Shown: positions 1-8,013 of the stretch, piece after piece
How positions within the stretch are numbered: position 1 is the first letter of the stretch
Layout of the letters: each line of letters starts with the position of its first letter
Source: a virus
Length of the DNA stretch: 31,164 nt
Direction: 5' to 3' (one strand)
Virus record (IMG/VR): IMGVR_UViG_3300031509_000004
Coordinates: 1-31,164 of that record
Translations under genes and position numbers: made by a program
The notes under the pieces: generated by a model
Database searches by the model: none
What the model was told of the DNA's origin: nothing
The model's input: the letters and a program-made list of their open reading frames with translations, nothing else

Positions 1-53
1 CAATGCCGAGCGCGGCGAAGGCTTCCGACAGGGCGCGCACGCGCTCGGCATTG
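1..53. repeat. 14-bp inverted repeat at the left end, probable fold-back artefact
   Basis: Bases 1-14 are the exact reverse complement of 40-53. Bases 1-9 are absent from the matching right-hand copy of this region, so they look like a copy-back or assembly artefact rather than genome sequence. Confidence 0.7.
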
Positions 54-2062
54 CGCGCCGCATCGGGCCCGGTCAGCGGCAGGGCGGCCAGCGCCGCCTC
101 GCGCTGGTCGGGAGGCAGGCGCGCGGCCTCGGCGCGCAGCCGCGCGATCTCGGCCGCCTGCTCGAGGTCGCGGTTGACGGCGGCCACCTGCTCTGGCCGC
201 AGCCCTGCCGCGCGGCCCTCCTCCTCCGTGATGGCCGGCGCCTGGCCGGTCGCCTGCGCTTCCACCGTCAGGTCGCGGATGCGCTCGGCCAGCGCCGCAT
301 GGCGCACCTGCACCCCGCGCGCTTCCAGGCTGCGCAGCATCTGCGCCGCCGCCTGCGGATCAGCGGCGAAGCCCGGCGTGCCGGGGGCGAACTGCGCGGC
401 GAGCTCGGCCAGCGCCGCCGGGTCCGTGGTGCTGCGGGCGATGCGGTCGGCGGCGAAGACCTCCATGCGCAGCCGCTCGCGCTCCAGCACCTCTGCCGGG
501 TCGAGCCCGGCGGCGGCGATCTCGGCCTCGGTCAGCCGGTGCACCGGCTGGCCGGAGACGCCGATGGCGGCGAGGTTCTCGGCGATGCGTCGGTTGAGGC
601 CGGCGCGCGCCTCGGCGCGGCCCTCGGCGGTCGCCTGCTGATCCGCCGCATGCAGGGCGCGCAGCCGGGCGGCGAGGCGCGCCACCTCGGCCGAGGGCAG
701 CGCCCCCGCCGCGCCGGCCGCCGGCAGCAGCGTGGCAAGGTAGTCCTGCGTCTCGCGCGGCAGCGGCCGGTCGCCGCGCGCGGCCTCGGCCACGCGGCCC
801 ATGCCGGCGTTGTAGGCGGCCAGCGCCTGGCCGAGGTCGCCGTTGAAGTGTTCGCGTAGCGCCGCCAGGTAGCGCGCCGCCCAGGGGATGGCGCGGGCCG
901 GATCGCGCAGCGCCTCCTCGGGCAGCGGCGGCACGCCCGGCAGGCCGGGGTCGCGCGCCGTGCTGGGCAGGATCTGCGCGGGGCCGACCGCGCCGGCGGG
1001 GCTCACGGCATCGGCGCGCCCGCCGCTTTCCAGGCCGATCAGCGCCAGCAGCAGCCCGGGCGGCAGGCCGTTGTCGCGCGCCGCCTGCTCGACGATCGGC
1101 CGCCACGCCTCCGGCACCCGCGCGGCCAGCGCCTCCGGCGTGGCGCGCATGCGCCCCTGCGCCGCCTGGCGGGCGGCGAAGCCCTCGCTGCCCGCGGCGC
1201 GGCGCTCGAACTCCGCGATCCAGCCGAGGCCGCCGCCCGCCTGCCGCCAGGCCGCGACCACCGCGGCCTCGGTGCGCGCCCGCTCGATCGCCTGCATCTG
1301 CTGGGCGATCTGCTGGGCGGAGAGCGCCCCGGCGCGCGAGGGGTCGGCCGGATACTGGCGGGTGCCGATGCGGAAGGCCTCGCGCGGCCCGAGCGCGATC
1401 AGCTCGGCCACCGCCTGGTCTTCCAGCACCGCCAGCGCGCGGGCCGCCTGCGGGTCCGTCACGGCCTGTGCCGCGGCGCGCTCGATGTCGGCGATGCGGC
1501 CGGGCAGCGCGGCCTGGAAGGTGGCCAGGGCGTCGTCGGCGACGCGCCGGCGCAGGGCTTCGCGCACCTGTTGCGCCACCGGCAGCGCCATGGCGTCGAA
1601 GCGCTGCGCGACCACCGGCCGGATGCGCTCGGGCAGGCCGGCAAGCAGGCTTTCGCGATACGCCTGCGCCTGGGCGTTGAAGGCATCGGGGTCGGCCGGA
1701 TGCGCCTCGGCCAGCTGCTGCAGCCGCTCCCGCGCCGTGATTTCCAGCCGCCGCGCCGCCGCGTCCACCGCCGCGCGGTTGAAGGCGGTGCGGTAGAGGG
1801 TGCCGCCGCCTTGCATCAGCGTGCCGGGCGCCGCCTCGCCGGCCCGCGTGCCGGCCTCCCAGGCGGCTTCCGCCGCCTCGCGGTCGGCGATCGCGCCGGT
1901 GGTGGCGGCGAGCTGCTCCAGCCTGCGCGCCAGAGTGGCGGAGGCGGCGGCATCGGCGGCCGGCACCTCGCCGGCGGCGGCAGGCTGCAGCACGCCCGGC
2001 CGCTCCTCGCGCTCCCATGTCGGCGCGCGCATGTCCATGCGGCGCAGCGGCGGCAGGCTCAT
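1..2062 (-). CDS. Internal virion (ejection) protein with lytic transglycosylase domain, N-terminal part
   Basis: This is the 5' two thirds of one gene that crosses the ends of the circle; its remainder is at 30032-31164. Joined through the terminal repeat it is 1020 codons (about 1019 aa) with no frame break. Residues ~317-430 form an SLT (lytic transglycosylase) domain: the catalytic Glu is ~E345 in GLESGG, followed by GPAQILPST (~360-368) and AYNAG (~416-420). The rest is long, Ala/Arg/Glu-rich and helical. In T7, gp16 carries such a domain and is injected to cut a local hole in peptidoglycan for the DNA channel; the same role is inferred here. The ATG at 2062 overlaps the stop of the gp14-like gene as ATGA. 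The last nine bases of the window end (1-9) do not match the other copy and should not be translated. Confidence 0.9.
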   Translation of the reverse strand, partial: MSLPPLRRMDMRAPTWEREERPGVLQPAAAGEVPAADAAASATLARRLEQLAATTGAIADREAAEAAWEAGTRAGEAAPGTLMQGGGTLYRTAFNRAAVDAAARRLEITARERLQQLAEAHPADPDAFNAQAQAYRESLLAGLPERIRPVVAQRFDAMALPVAQQVREALRRRVADDALATFQAALPGRIADIERAAAQAVTDPQAARALAVLEDQAVAELIALGPREAFRIGTRQYPADPSRAGALSAQQIAQQMQAIERARTEAAVVAAWRQAGGGLGWIAEFERRAAGSEGFAARQAAQGRMRATPEALAARVPEAWRPIVEQAARDNGLPPGLLLALIGLESGGRADAVSPAGAVGPAQILPSTARDPGLPGVPPLPEEALRDPARAIPWAARYLAALREHFNGDLGQALAAYNAGMGRVAEAARGDRPLPRETQDYLATLLPAAGAAGALPSAEVARLAARLRALHAADQQATAEGRAEARAGLNRRIAENLAAIGVSGQPVHRLTEAEIAAAGLDPAEVLERERLRMEVFAADRIARSTTDPAALAELAAQFAPGTPGFAADPQAAAQMLRSLEARGVQVRHAALAERIRDLTVEAQATGQAPAITEEEGRAAGLRPEQVAAVNRDLEQAAEIARLRAEAARLPPDQREAALAALPLTGPDAARNAERVRALSEAFAALGI
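10..135. repeat. 126-bp terminal direct repeat, left copy
   Basis: The sequence is identical to 31039-31164. Because a gene reads in frame across the joint, this is the overlap of a circular or circularly permuted molecule rather than two independent repeats. Confidence 0.95.
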
Positions 2063-2601
2063 CCGCGCTGGCCTCCGCCCGGCGGCGGCACCACCGTGCC
2101 CGGCTGGCGCGCCCACCAATCCGCCACGCCGCGGCCGGCGGTCGCGGCCGCGCCGAGCCAGCCGGCGGTGCTGGTCCAGCCGGCCTGGTCCGCGAGCAGC
2201 CGCACGCGCTGCTGCGTCCCCGCCGCGCCGATGCGCGCGCTGGCGGCGTCCAGCGCCGTGCTGGTGGCCATCACCTGCAGCTGCCGTTCGGCATCGCGCG
2301 CGGTTTGTTCCGCCACCGTCGCCGGCGTGCCGTCGTCCAGCACCAGGCCGCCGGCGGCGTAGCGTGCGTTCTGCGCGGCCAGCACGCGCAGCAGCTGCTC
2401 GCGCGTGTTCAGCGCCTCCATCTCGCCGCGCTGCTCGATGCTGCGGGCGGAGAGTTCCTGCTGCCGCGCCTGGATGCTGAGCAGCGCCGCCTGGTTGCGC
2501 ATGGCCCCGGCCTGCTGCTGCGCCTGCATCACCTGCAGCCCGGCCGACGCGATGCTGCCGAGCGCGGAGAGGGCGGTGGCGATGGTGGCGATCTCGGCCA
2601 T
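2059..2601 (-). CDS. Internal virion protein, T7 gp14-like
   Basis: This 180-aa protein has an N-terminal hydrophobic/amphipathic stretch (residues ~4-25, TALSALGSIASAGLQV) followed by a Gln/Ala/Arg-rich helical region containing NQAALLSIQARQQELSARS and an RDAERQLQVMATS segment. This is the pattern of T7 gp14-type internal core proteins, which are ejected first and form the outer-membrane pore. The position between tail tubular protein B and the SLT ejection protein matches T7 gene order. It starts 2 bp after the upstream stop, and its stop overlaps the next ATG (2062) as ATGA. The family call rests on composition and synteny rather than on a diagnostic motif. Confidence 0.8.
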   Translation of the reverse strand: MAEIATIATALSALGSIASAGLQVMQAQQQAGAMRNQAALLSIQARQQELSARSIEQRGEMEALNTREQLLRVLAAQNARYAAGGLVLDDGTPATVAEQTARDAERQLQVMATSTALDAASARIGAAGTQQRVRLLADQAGWTSTAGWLGAAATAGRGVADWWARQPGTVVPPPGGGQRG

Positions 2602-2603
2602 GG

Positions 2604-4334
2604 TCAGCCCCCCAGCGCCACGGTCAGCGCCACCGCCTGCACCGTCAGCGGCGCGGGACGGTCTGGCGGCTGGCTGATGGTGACGGCCTGGCGGGAGGCC
2701 CAGCCGGTGAGCCCCTGCAGCCGGTCGTCGCCCGAGCGCCAGACGGGCGGCGGCGGCGGGATGGTATCCAGCGGCGGCGCCGGATCGTCGCCCAACGTGC
2801 GGGTGTTGAGCGTGGTGCCGCGCAGGTCATAGGGCCCCGACCGGAAGACCCGGATGGTGGCCTCCACCAACCGCAGGCGGCGGCCGATGGCCGGGCCCTC
2901 CGCCGCGCGGGGTTCGATCGGCATGGTCTCGATCTCGACCGGCACGCCAAGGCCGATCTCGGCCGTCAGGCATTCCCGCGGCAGGGTGATGGCGCCGGAG
3001 GGCGGCACGGTGATGGTGCCCTCGGGCCGGCCGTCCAGCAGCATCACCGCCTGCCGCCCGGCCAGATGCGCAAGGCCCGTCAGGCTGCCGACCGGCGCGG
3101 CAAAGGAGAAGCGCAGGGAGTGGTCCAGCAGGCAAAGCGGATCGAGGAACAGCAGCCGCACCGCGCCGTCGCGGCCGCTCGCCAGCCAGACGGTGCCGTT
3201 CGGCAGCGCCGCCACCCCACGCACGTCGCCATCCACCGTCCAGCGCGCGAAGGCCGTGACTTCCTGGCTGCGCAGGGTGGACAGCACGGTGATGCCGGCC
3301 GCATCGGGCAGCAGCACCAGGTCGGCGTCGTCCTGCACCGCCGCCTTGCGGATCACCACGTCGCGCGGGTCGAGGATCAGATGCGGCGCGAGCAGGCTGG
3401 CCAGGTCGGCGCGCCAGGCCTGCTCGAGTTCCGAATATTCGAACTGGCGCAGCGCAGCGCCGCCGCGCTGGACGAACAGCACCGCCCCGTCCACCTCGTC
3501 CACCCGCGCATAGCGCTTGATGCCGCGGCGCGACTGCTCCTCGATCGCCACATTGGTGGGCGTGATCGGCGGGGCGACGGTGATGGCGTGCTCGGCCCCC
3601 GAGGTGAAGATCAGCAGGCCGCGATGCGGCAGCAGCTGATGCACGGCGTTGAGCTGGTCGGTATCCAGCGTCAGCATCATGCCGTCGTCGTCGGCGCTGC
3701 CGAGGGCGAGGTCGAAATACTGCGCCACCTTGCTCGCCAGCAGCGTGGTGGGGCGCGACTTGAGCCCGCCGAGCCAGAACCGCCCCTGGTGGAAGCACCC
3801 GCATTCCGGCCAGCCGCGGCTGGCGGAGATCACCGGCTCCGGCCCGCTGCCGTAGTCCCATGTCGGGATGTTGGAGAGGGTGAGCGCCGCGCTGGTCCAG
3901 CTGGTGTCCGACCCGGCGCGCTGGATGCGCCAGGGCGGCAGGTCGTGATGCAGCAGGATCAGCGTGTCGGCCGACTGCGTCCAGTTCACCTGCTGCGCGA
4001 TGGTGGCGGTCCAGGGCTGGCCCGTGGCGGTGAACAGCAGCGTGCCGTCATTGCCGCGGAACACCTGGAAGCCCTGGTGGTAGACGGCGATGAGGAAGCT
4101 CTGCGCGGCCGAGAAGGCGAAGGGGATCAGCCGCAGCCCGTCGCCCGCCTCGGCCGGCAGGGTGGCGATGTGGCGGAAGCCGGGCCGGCGGGTCACGCCG
4201 CCCTGCGGCAGCGGCACCACGTTGCGCAGCCGCGCCGCGCCCGCGTAGTAGCGCGACACCTCGATGCGGGCATCGAGCCTCGGATCGAGCTCGCCGGCGG
4301 TGAAGCTCGTCTGGATGCTTCGCAGCGTGCGCAT
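2604..4334 (-). CDS. Tail tubular protein B (nozzle), T7 gp12-like
   Basis: This 576-aa protein begins with a typical gp12-like segment, SFTAGELDPRLDARIEVSRY, followed by GAARLRNVVPLPQGGVTRRP. In T7-like and related tail nozzle proteins these N-terminal residues precede a large beta-propeller-type fold, and the beta-rich body here (for example GRFWLGGLKSRPTTLLASKV) fits. Its role would be the tail nozzle that joins the adaptor ring to the tail spikes and forms part of the DNA channel. The start at 4334 shares one base with the stop of tail tubular protein A (TGATG). The longer open frame reaching 4760 on this strand belongs to sequence overlapping protein A and is not used. Confidence 0.88.
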   Translation of the reverse strand: MRTLRSIQTSFTAGELDPRLDARIEVSRYYAGAARLRNVVPLPQGGVTRRPGFRHIATLPAEAGDGLRLIPFAFSAAQSFLIAVYHQGFQVFRGNDGTLLFTATGQPWTATIAQQVNWTQSADTLILLHHDLPPWRIQRAGSDTSWTSAALTLSNIPTWDYGSGPEPVISASRGWPECGCFHQGRFWLGGLKSRPTTLLASKVAQYFDLALGSADDDGMMLTLDTDQLNAVHQLLPHRGLLIFTSGAEHAITVAPPITPTNVAIEEQSRRGIKRYARVDEVDGAVLFVQRGGAALRQFEYSELEQAWRADLASLLAPHLILDPRDVVIRKAAVQDDADLVLLPDAAGITVLSTLRSQEVTAFARWTVDGDVRGVAALPNGTVWLASGRDGAVRLLFLDPLCLLDHSLRFSFAAPVGSLTGLAHLAGRQAVMLLDGRPEGTITVPPSGAITLPRECLTAEIGLGVPVEIETMPIEPRAAEGPAIGRRLRLVEATIRVFRSGPYDLRGTTLNTRTLGDDPAPPLDTIPPPPPVWRSGDDRLQGLTGWASRQAVTISQPPDRPAPLTVQAVALTVALGG

Positions 4335-4918
4335 CACACCCCCCCGTGGCGCGCCGCGATCAGCGGGAAGTCGTGCATCGCCGCATGCGGCTGCTGCTGC
4401 GCCTCCACACGGCGGGCGGCGGCGAAGGCCTCGGCCGCGCGGCTCGCCCAAAGCTGCGCGTCGGTGGCGCTGCCGGTGATGGCGAGCGCGAGATCGGCGG
4501 CGAGCTGCGCCCGCGCATAGGCCACCAGATGCGGCGGCCACTGGCCGAGCGGCGGCTCCCGCCGCACATCGGCCCAGGCCTCCTCGGCGTCGGCGTGCAG
4601 CTCGGTGCCGACCACGCGCCAGGCGTTGAGCGGCGGCCCCTGCGGGTGGCCGAGGACGCGGCGCAGCTCGATCAGGCCGGCAGGCAGGGCGAAGGCGTAT
4701 CGGAAGCCGCTCTCCGGCGGATCGGCGAGGCGCGAGAGGCGGATCAGCGCCAGCGTGCACGCCCAGGGATGGGCGGCCAGCGCCGCCGCCAGCGTGGCCG
4801 GCGCGATGCGGAACAGCGTGGCGGCGAGTTCCGTGCCTTCGTCCACCTGCGCCACCGGCTGGGCGCCGAGCAGCGCCAGCGCCTGGTTGCCTATGGCGAG
4901 CGTGGTGTGGCTGTCCAT
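4334..4918 (-). CDS. Tail tubular protein A (adaptor), T7 gp11-like
   Basis: This 194-aa protein carries the family signature of gp11-type adaptors. An N-terminal helix with NQALALLGAQPVAQVDEGTE leads into LFRIAPATLAAALAAHPWAC (the PW segment is typical), then RYAFALPAGLIELRRVLG. The C-terminal helices include WPPHLVAYARAQLAADLALA. The protein should form the ring that connects portal to nozzle. It lies directly ahead of tail tubular protein B, as in T7, and 39 bp after the holin stop. The ATG at 4918 is the first start in this frame after the holin gene. Confidence 0.88.
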   Translation of the reverse strand: MDSHTTLAIGNQALALLGAQPVAQVDEGTELAATLFRIAPATLAAALAAHPWACTLALIRLSRLADPPESGFRYAFALPAGLIELRRVLGHPQGPPLNAWRVVGTELHADAEEAWADVRREPPLGQWPPHLVAYARAQLAADLALAITGSATDAQLWASRAAEAFAAARRVEAQQQPHAAMHDFPLIAARHGGV

Positions 4919-4957
4919 CTCAGCCGTCCGGACTGGCCTGCGTGCACGCGCGCCGCG

Positions 4958-5272
4958 TCATCGGTCGTCGCGGTCCGGCGGGCGGGGCAGGATGCGCGCC
5001 ACCAGCCGATCGAGCCCGCGCGCGCCGAGATTGGCGAGCACCGCCACGAACACCACGCGGCCGCTGTCGTGGGTGAAGCCCAGCAGCTCCGCCCCATACC
5101 AGCCGAGCAGGGCGAAGGAGACGATCAGCGGGATCTCCCACAGCGCGACCGTGATCACGGTGCGCCAGCTGATCGGCGCGTAGCGCTGGACGTCCAGCAG
5201 CAGCAGGGCGCGGCCGGCGAAGGCGGCGGCGAGCGCCTTCAGCCAGGCGGGCGCGTCTTCGAAGTGCAGCAT
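4958..5272 (-). CDS. Putative holin
   Basis: This 104-aa membrane protein has an amphipathic N-terminus (WLKALAAAFAGRALLL), one long hydrophobic segment at residues ~36-66 (ITVALWEIPLIVSFALLGWY), and a second at ~71-92 (VVFVAVLANLGARGLDRLVA). It ends in a charged tail RPPDRDDR. Size, topology and the WEIPL-like first membrane segment resemble phage holins that accumulate in the inner membrane and set lysis timing. The start at 5272 lies just after a conflicting ATG/TAG overlap with the upstream stop (5275). No endolysin gene is adjacent, which is unusual. An alternative is a small membrane protein of unknown function. Confidence 0.7.
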   Translation of the reverse strand: MLHFEDAPAWLKALAAAFAGRALLLLDVQRYAPISWRTVITVALWEIPLIVSFALLGWYGAELLGFTHDSGRVVFVAVLANLGARGLDRLVARILPRPPDRDDR

Positions 5273-5274
5273 GG

Positions 5275-5550
5275 CTAGCCCTCCTGCCGCGGCGCGGCGC
5301 CGGGCGCGGCGTCGCGCGGCGCCGCCTTGCGGCGGCCGCGGATGCTGACACCTGGCCTGGCGGCGGGGCGCAGGCCCTGCGCCAGCGCCTCGGCCTCGGG
5401 CAGGAGCGCGCAGCCCGGAGGAGGCGAGTAAGGCGTGGCGCCATCCCAGACGATGGTGTTGACGATGGCGCCGCTGAGCACCAGCGCGTAGCGCTGCGGC
5501 GGCGGCGACGTCTCGGCCTCTGCCGGATGTGTGCTCTGCTGCCCGCCCAT
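5275..5550 (-). CDS. Small phage protein of the tail-appendage neighbour type
   Basis: This 91-aa protein has a central segment, RYALVLSGAIVNTIVWDGAT followed by PYSPPPGCALLP. Short proteins of this look (Y-x-V-x-x-G-x-V-x-N-x-I-x-W-D) are common beside tail-fibre or glycine-rich genes in proteobacterial phages; their function is not established. The C-terminal third is basic and Ala/Pro-rich and probably disordered. The gene overlaps the stop of the glycine-rich gene: the ATG at 5550 shares its A with the TGA, and a GTG one codon upstream (5553) would give a GTGA overlap. An AGGA sequence about 8-11 bases upstream fits either start. Confidence 0.65.
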   Translation of the reverse strand: MGGQQSTHPAEAETSPPPQRYALVLSGAIVNTIVWDGATPYSPPPGCALLPEAEALAQGLRPAARPGVSIRGRRKAAPRDAAPGAAPRQEG

Positions 5551-6491
5551 CACCCGTAGATCCTGATGCGCACGAAGCCGTCTCCGCCATTGCCGCCCTG
5601 GCCGCCATTGCCGCCGACCGCAGAGCCGCCGCCCGCGCCGCCGCTGCCGTGTATGCCGTTGCCGCCACGGCCGCCCGGGCCCGCGGTGTTGTTGCCACCG
5701 CCGGAGGCGCCGAGCTGCATGCCGCCGATCTGCTGCGCGTCGGCGCCGTCGCCGCCGGTGCCGCCGGTGCCGCCCGGAAGCGGCGTGCCGCCGCTGGTCA
5801 CGCCGCCGGCGCCGCCGGCGCGCGCGGCGGGCGTGACGGGCATGCCGCCGCCGCCGGCGCCGCCCGTGGCGCCGCCGAGCGGCGGAACGGCCGTGTTGGC
5901 GTTGCCGGGATTGGCGCTCACCCCCCTGGCCCCGCTGGCGGCCGCGCGCGGGAAGGCGGCGACTGTCCCGTTGGCCGAACCGGCGCTGCCGCCGACGCCG
6001 CCGGCGCTGCCGTTGGTGCTGCCCGTTGCGTTGCCGCCTGGTGTGTTGCCAAGCCCGGCCGATCCGCCAGCACCGGAATTTTCAGAAATCACCCCCCCCG
6101 CGCCGCCGCCGCCCGGCTGGGCGCGCGCCAGCACCTGCGCGCCGAGCAGCACCTCGGTGATGCCGCCCTGGCCGCCATCGCCGCCGGCGGTGTTGTCGGC
6201 GGTGGCGCCGGCGCCGCCAGGGCCGCCCGCGCCGATGGTGATGGTGAGCGGTCCGGTGAGGAGGGAGGCCGCGAACAGCGCCTCGGCCCAGCCGCCGCCG
6301 CCGCCGCCGGCGCCGCCGCTGCAGGCCGTGCCGGAGGCGACGCGCGCGCCGCCGCCGCCGCCACCACCCGCGCCGCGCGCCTCGATCTCGAACCAGCGCG
6401 CCCAGGGATACTGCGCCGGGTCGAAGGTGCCGCTCGCGGTGAACTCGACGAGCTCGACGCGCTGGGCCGCGCGGCGCCGCCAGACGCTCAT
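5550..6491 (-). CDS. Glycine-rich virion appendage protein
   Basis: This 313-aa protein opens with about 40 normal residues (RVELVEFTASGTFDPAQYPW, then ARWFEIEARGA). It then becomes almost pure Gly/Ala/Asn/Thr/Ser with GGXGG repeats, and ends in GDGFVRIRIYG. Phage glycine-rich domain proteins have this layout: short beta strands at both ends of a polyglycine-helix-like bundle, normally part of tail fibres or other surface appendages. Here it lies among head/decoration genes and just upstream of the holin, not next to the tailspike. The GGC/GCC-rich DNA makes this the most slippage- and recombination-prone gene in the genome. Start and previous stop overlap as ATGA. Confidence 0.75.
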   Translation of the reverse strand: MSVWRRRAAQRVELVEFTASGTFDPAQYPWARWFEIEARGAGGGGGGGARVASGTACSGGAGGGGGGWAEALFAASLLTGPLTITIGAGGPGGAGATADNTAGGDGGQGGITEVLLGAQVLARAQPGGGGAGGVISENSGAGGSAGLGNTPGGNATGSTNGSAGGVGGSAGSANGTVAAFPRAAASGARGVSANPGNANTAVPPLGGATGGAGGGGMPVTPAARAGGAGGVTSGGTPLPGGTGGTGGDGADAQQIGGMQLGASGGGNNTAGPGGRGGNGIHGSGGAGGGSAVGGNGGQGGNGGDGFVRIRIYG

Positions 6492-6805
6492 TGGCTGAGC
6501 CTCACGCTGACCGAGCCGGAGGCGATGGCCAGAACCTGCGCGCGATACAGCACGCCCGGCTCGGGCTCCTCGCAGACCTCGGACAGCGGCGCCACGATCG
6601 CCACCGGCCCGCCCTGCAGCGTGCAGTCGTGCCAGGTGGCGCCGCCGTCGAAGCTGCGCTGCAGCCGCGCCGACAGCCCGCCGAAGCTGCCGGAGACGGT
6701 CAGGTTGAACGGCCCCTGCAGCAGGATGGCGGGCGAGGCGCCCGGCGCCGCGGTGCTCCATTGGAGCACCCCGGTCGCCATCTCGCGGCCGTTGAAGACG
6801 CCCAT
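6488..6805 (-). CDS. Small beta-sandwich-like structural protein
   Basis: This 105-aa protein is rich in predicted beta strands (GPFNLTVSGSFGGLSARLQR, then SFDGGATWHDCT). The S-x-D-G-G-x-T-W phrase is typical of small phage surface or decoration domains and also of sialidase-like repeats. No catalytic motif is visible. It lies two genes after the capsid protein, five bases after the previous stop, and overlaps the glycine-rich gene by ATGA. A head decoration or head-fibre base role is inferred only from its position and fold. Confidence 0.65.
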   Translation of the reverse strand: MGVFNGREMATGVLQWSTAAPGASPAILLQGPFNLTVSGSFGGLSARLQRSFDGGATWHDCTLQGGPVAIVAPLSEVCEEPEPGVLYRAQVLAIASGSVSVRLSQ

Positions 6806-6809
6806 GGCC

Positions 6810-7091
6810 TCAGTCGCTGTTGGTCACGGTCAGCGCCGTGACGTTGGAGACGTCCACCGTGCTGGCGGTCTTGGTCATCACCACATGCCAGCCGGCGGTC
6901 TGCACCACGCCCGAAGCGTTGACGACCAGGACATAGATCAGGTCGCCGACCTCGAGCACCGTGCGCACCTCGTTGAAGTAGCCGTTGTTGTCCACCACGG
7001 TGTGCGCATCCTGCGTGCGGTAGGTGTGGATGCGCGGCGCGGTGCCCGTGGTGGCGGCGGCCGGGCGGAAGCCGATCATCTCGAAGGCCAT
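6810..7091 (-). CDS. Capsid-adjacent conserved phage protein, possible decoration protein
   Basis: This 93-aa protein has a beta-rich sequence with HTYRTQDAHTVVDNNGYFNE followed by VRTVLEVGDLIYVLVVNASG. Small proteins of this look (NGYFN, then GDLIYV, then TVT near the C-terminus) are frequent just downstream of capsid genes in proteobacterial phages. The gene begins 13 bp after the capsid stop and has its own strong ribosome binding site, AAGGAG, nine bases before the ATG, so it may be made in high amount. Decoration or head-completion is inferred, not shown. Confidence 0.7.
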   Translation of the reverse strand: MAFEMIGFRPAAATTGTAPRIHTYRTQDAHTVVDNNGYFNEVRTVLEVGDLIYVLVVNASGVVQTAGWHVVMTKTASTVDVSNVTALTVTNSD

Positions 7092-7103
7092 GTCGGGGTC
7101 TCC

Positions 7104-7934
7104 TTACTCGACGCAGTCGACGCGGATGAGGCCCTGGGGGTCGATGACGACCGCGCCGGCGGAGAAGCGCTGCTCGACCAGCCAGGCGGCATGCGTCGGC
7201 ACCCAGTTGATCTCGACCGGCCGTTCGGCGCCGATGGCAAGGCCCACGGCGCGGCGATCCCAGGCGAAGCAACGCCGCACGTTGGAGGCGATGGGCAGCC
7301 CGCCTTCGTCGCGCGCGTCGTCAAGCATCACGATGTCAAGCCCGTAGAGGTTCGGCACGCGGCCGGTGCGGGCGGTGGAGGTTTCGCCGAAGTCCCGGTT
7401 CTGCGCGATGGCGAGGCCGCGGATCTGGTCGTAGACGGTGGCCGAGACGAGCAGCTTGCGCTCGCCATAGGGCACGGCGCGGCTGTCGAAGATGCGCGCG
7501 ATCTGGCGCAGCTTGGCTTCCGTCATGCCGGTGCCGCCGTCGGGGATGTCGGGGGTTGGCCGTTCGGCCACCATCTGGTCGATCGGCAGCTGGTCCATCC
7601 GCCGCGCGATGGCAGCGGCGATGATCTCGGCAAGATACGGGCGCTCGTCCGCCACCGTGCGGGTCTGTTCGATGTCGTCCGCCCATTCGGCGGCCGACCA
7701 GGCCTGCATGGTCGCCACCTTCTTGGTATAGGTGACGCCGATGGGGATGCGCGGGCTGGCCGGCACATGGGCCCGCGCCATGCCGCGGTTGACCAGCGGG
7801 AACTCGGCGGTGGCGCCGGTGATGCCGGTCTTGACCGTCACATGCGGCCGCAGGACGACCTTGCCCTGGTAGGCGACCGTGATCGCCTCGGAGAACCAGA
7901 TGCGGGTGATGTTGTTGATGCCCAGACTGGACAT
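7104..7934 (-). CDS. Major capsid protein
   Basis: This 276-aa protein has the look of T7-like/Phage_capsid_2-type major capsid proteins: an N-terminal IWFSEAITVAYQGKVVLRPH arm, a VTVKTGITGATAEFP E-loop start, a helical spine (VADERPYLAEIIAAAIARRM), and a C-terminal segment with conserved NWVPTHAAW. It follows the scaffold gene and comes first after a 326-bp gap that can house its own control elements. A GAGG element lies about ten bases before the ATG, and a GAAA-tetraloop hairpin lies about 30 bases upstream. The short length for a capsid protein suggests a plain HK97 fold without insertion domains. Confidence 0.85.
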   Translation of the reverse strand: MSSLGINNITRIWFSEAITVAYQGKVVLRPHVTVKTGITGATAEFPLVNRGMARAHVPASPRIPIGVTYTKKVATMQAWSAAEWADDIEQTRTVADERPYLAEIIAAAIARRMDQLPIDQMVAERPTPDIPDGGTGMTEAKLRQIARIFDSRAVPYGERKLLVSATVYDQIRGLAIAQNRDFGETSTARTGRVPNLYGLDIVMLDDARDEGGLPIASNVRRCFAWDRRAVGLAIGAERPVEINWVPTHAAWLVEQRFSAGAVVIDPQGLIRVDCVE

Positions 7935-7963
7935 GCCTGACCCTCATGCACGAACGAAGACAT

Positions 7964-7977
7964 GCGGCTTTCGCCGC
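7964..7977 (-). promoter_or_regulatory. GAAA-tetraloop hairpin upstream of the capsid start
   Basis: On the minus-strand transcript GCGGC-GAAA-GCCGC is a perfect 5-bp stem capped by a GNRA tetraloop, about 30 nt before the capsid ATG. Such very stable hairpins in 5' leaders commonly stabilise or process mRNA. The role here is inferred. Confidence 0.4.
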
Positions 7978-8013
7978 GGCTCGGTTCGCGTCCGATAGGC
8001 CAGGCATCGGCGG

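Noticed and set aside
1-53. Hairpin telomere of a linear plasmid-prophage
   Set aside because: There is no protelomerase gene, the arm is only 14 bp, and the other end does not share it; a tyrosine integrase and attP are present instead.
10-135. True terminal redundancy of T7-type linear DNA
   Set aside because: The length is close to a common assembly overlap and the repeat is inside a coding gene; with an attP present, circular closure is the simpler reading, though read depth could still show otherwise.
360-2018. 552-aa minus-strand open frame
   Set aside because: Its translation is Arg/Gly/Ala noise typical of a GC-rich shadow; the SLT protein in the neighbouring minus frame has clear catalytic motifs and ATGA coupling.
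5550-6491. Tandem DNA repeat array or CRISPR-like structure
   Set aside because: The periodicity comes from glycine codons in one open frame, with no constant repeat unit or spacers.
5529-7940. 803-aa plus-strand open frame
   Set aside because: It is antisense to six well-supported minus-strand structural genes and is Ala/Gly-rich noise.
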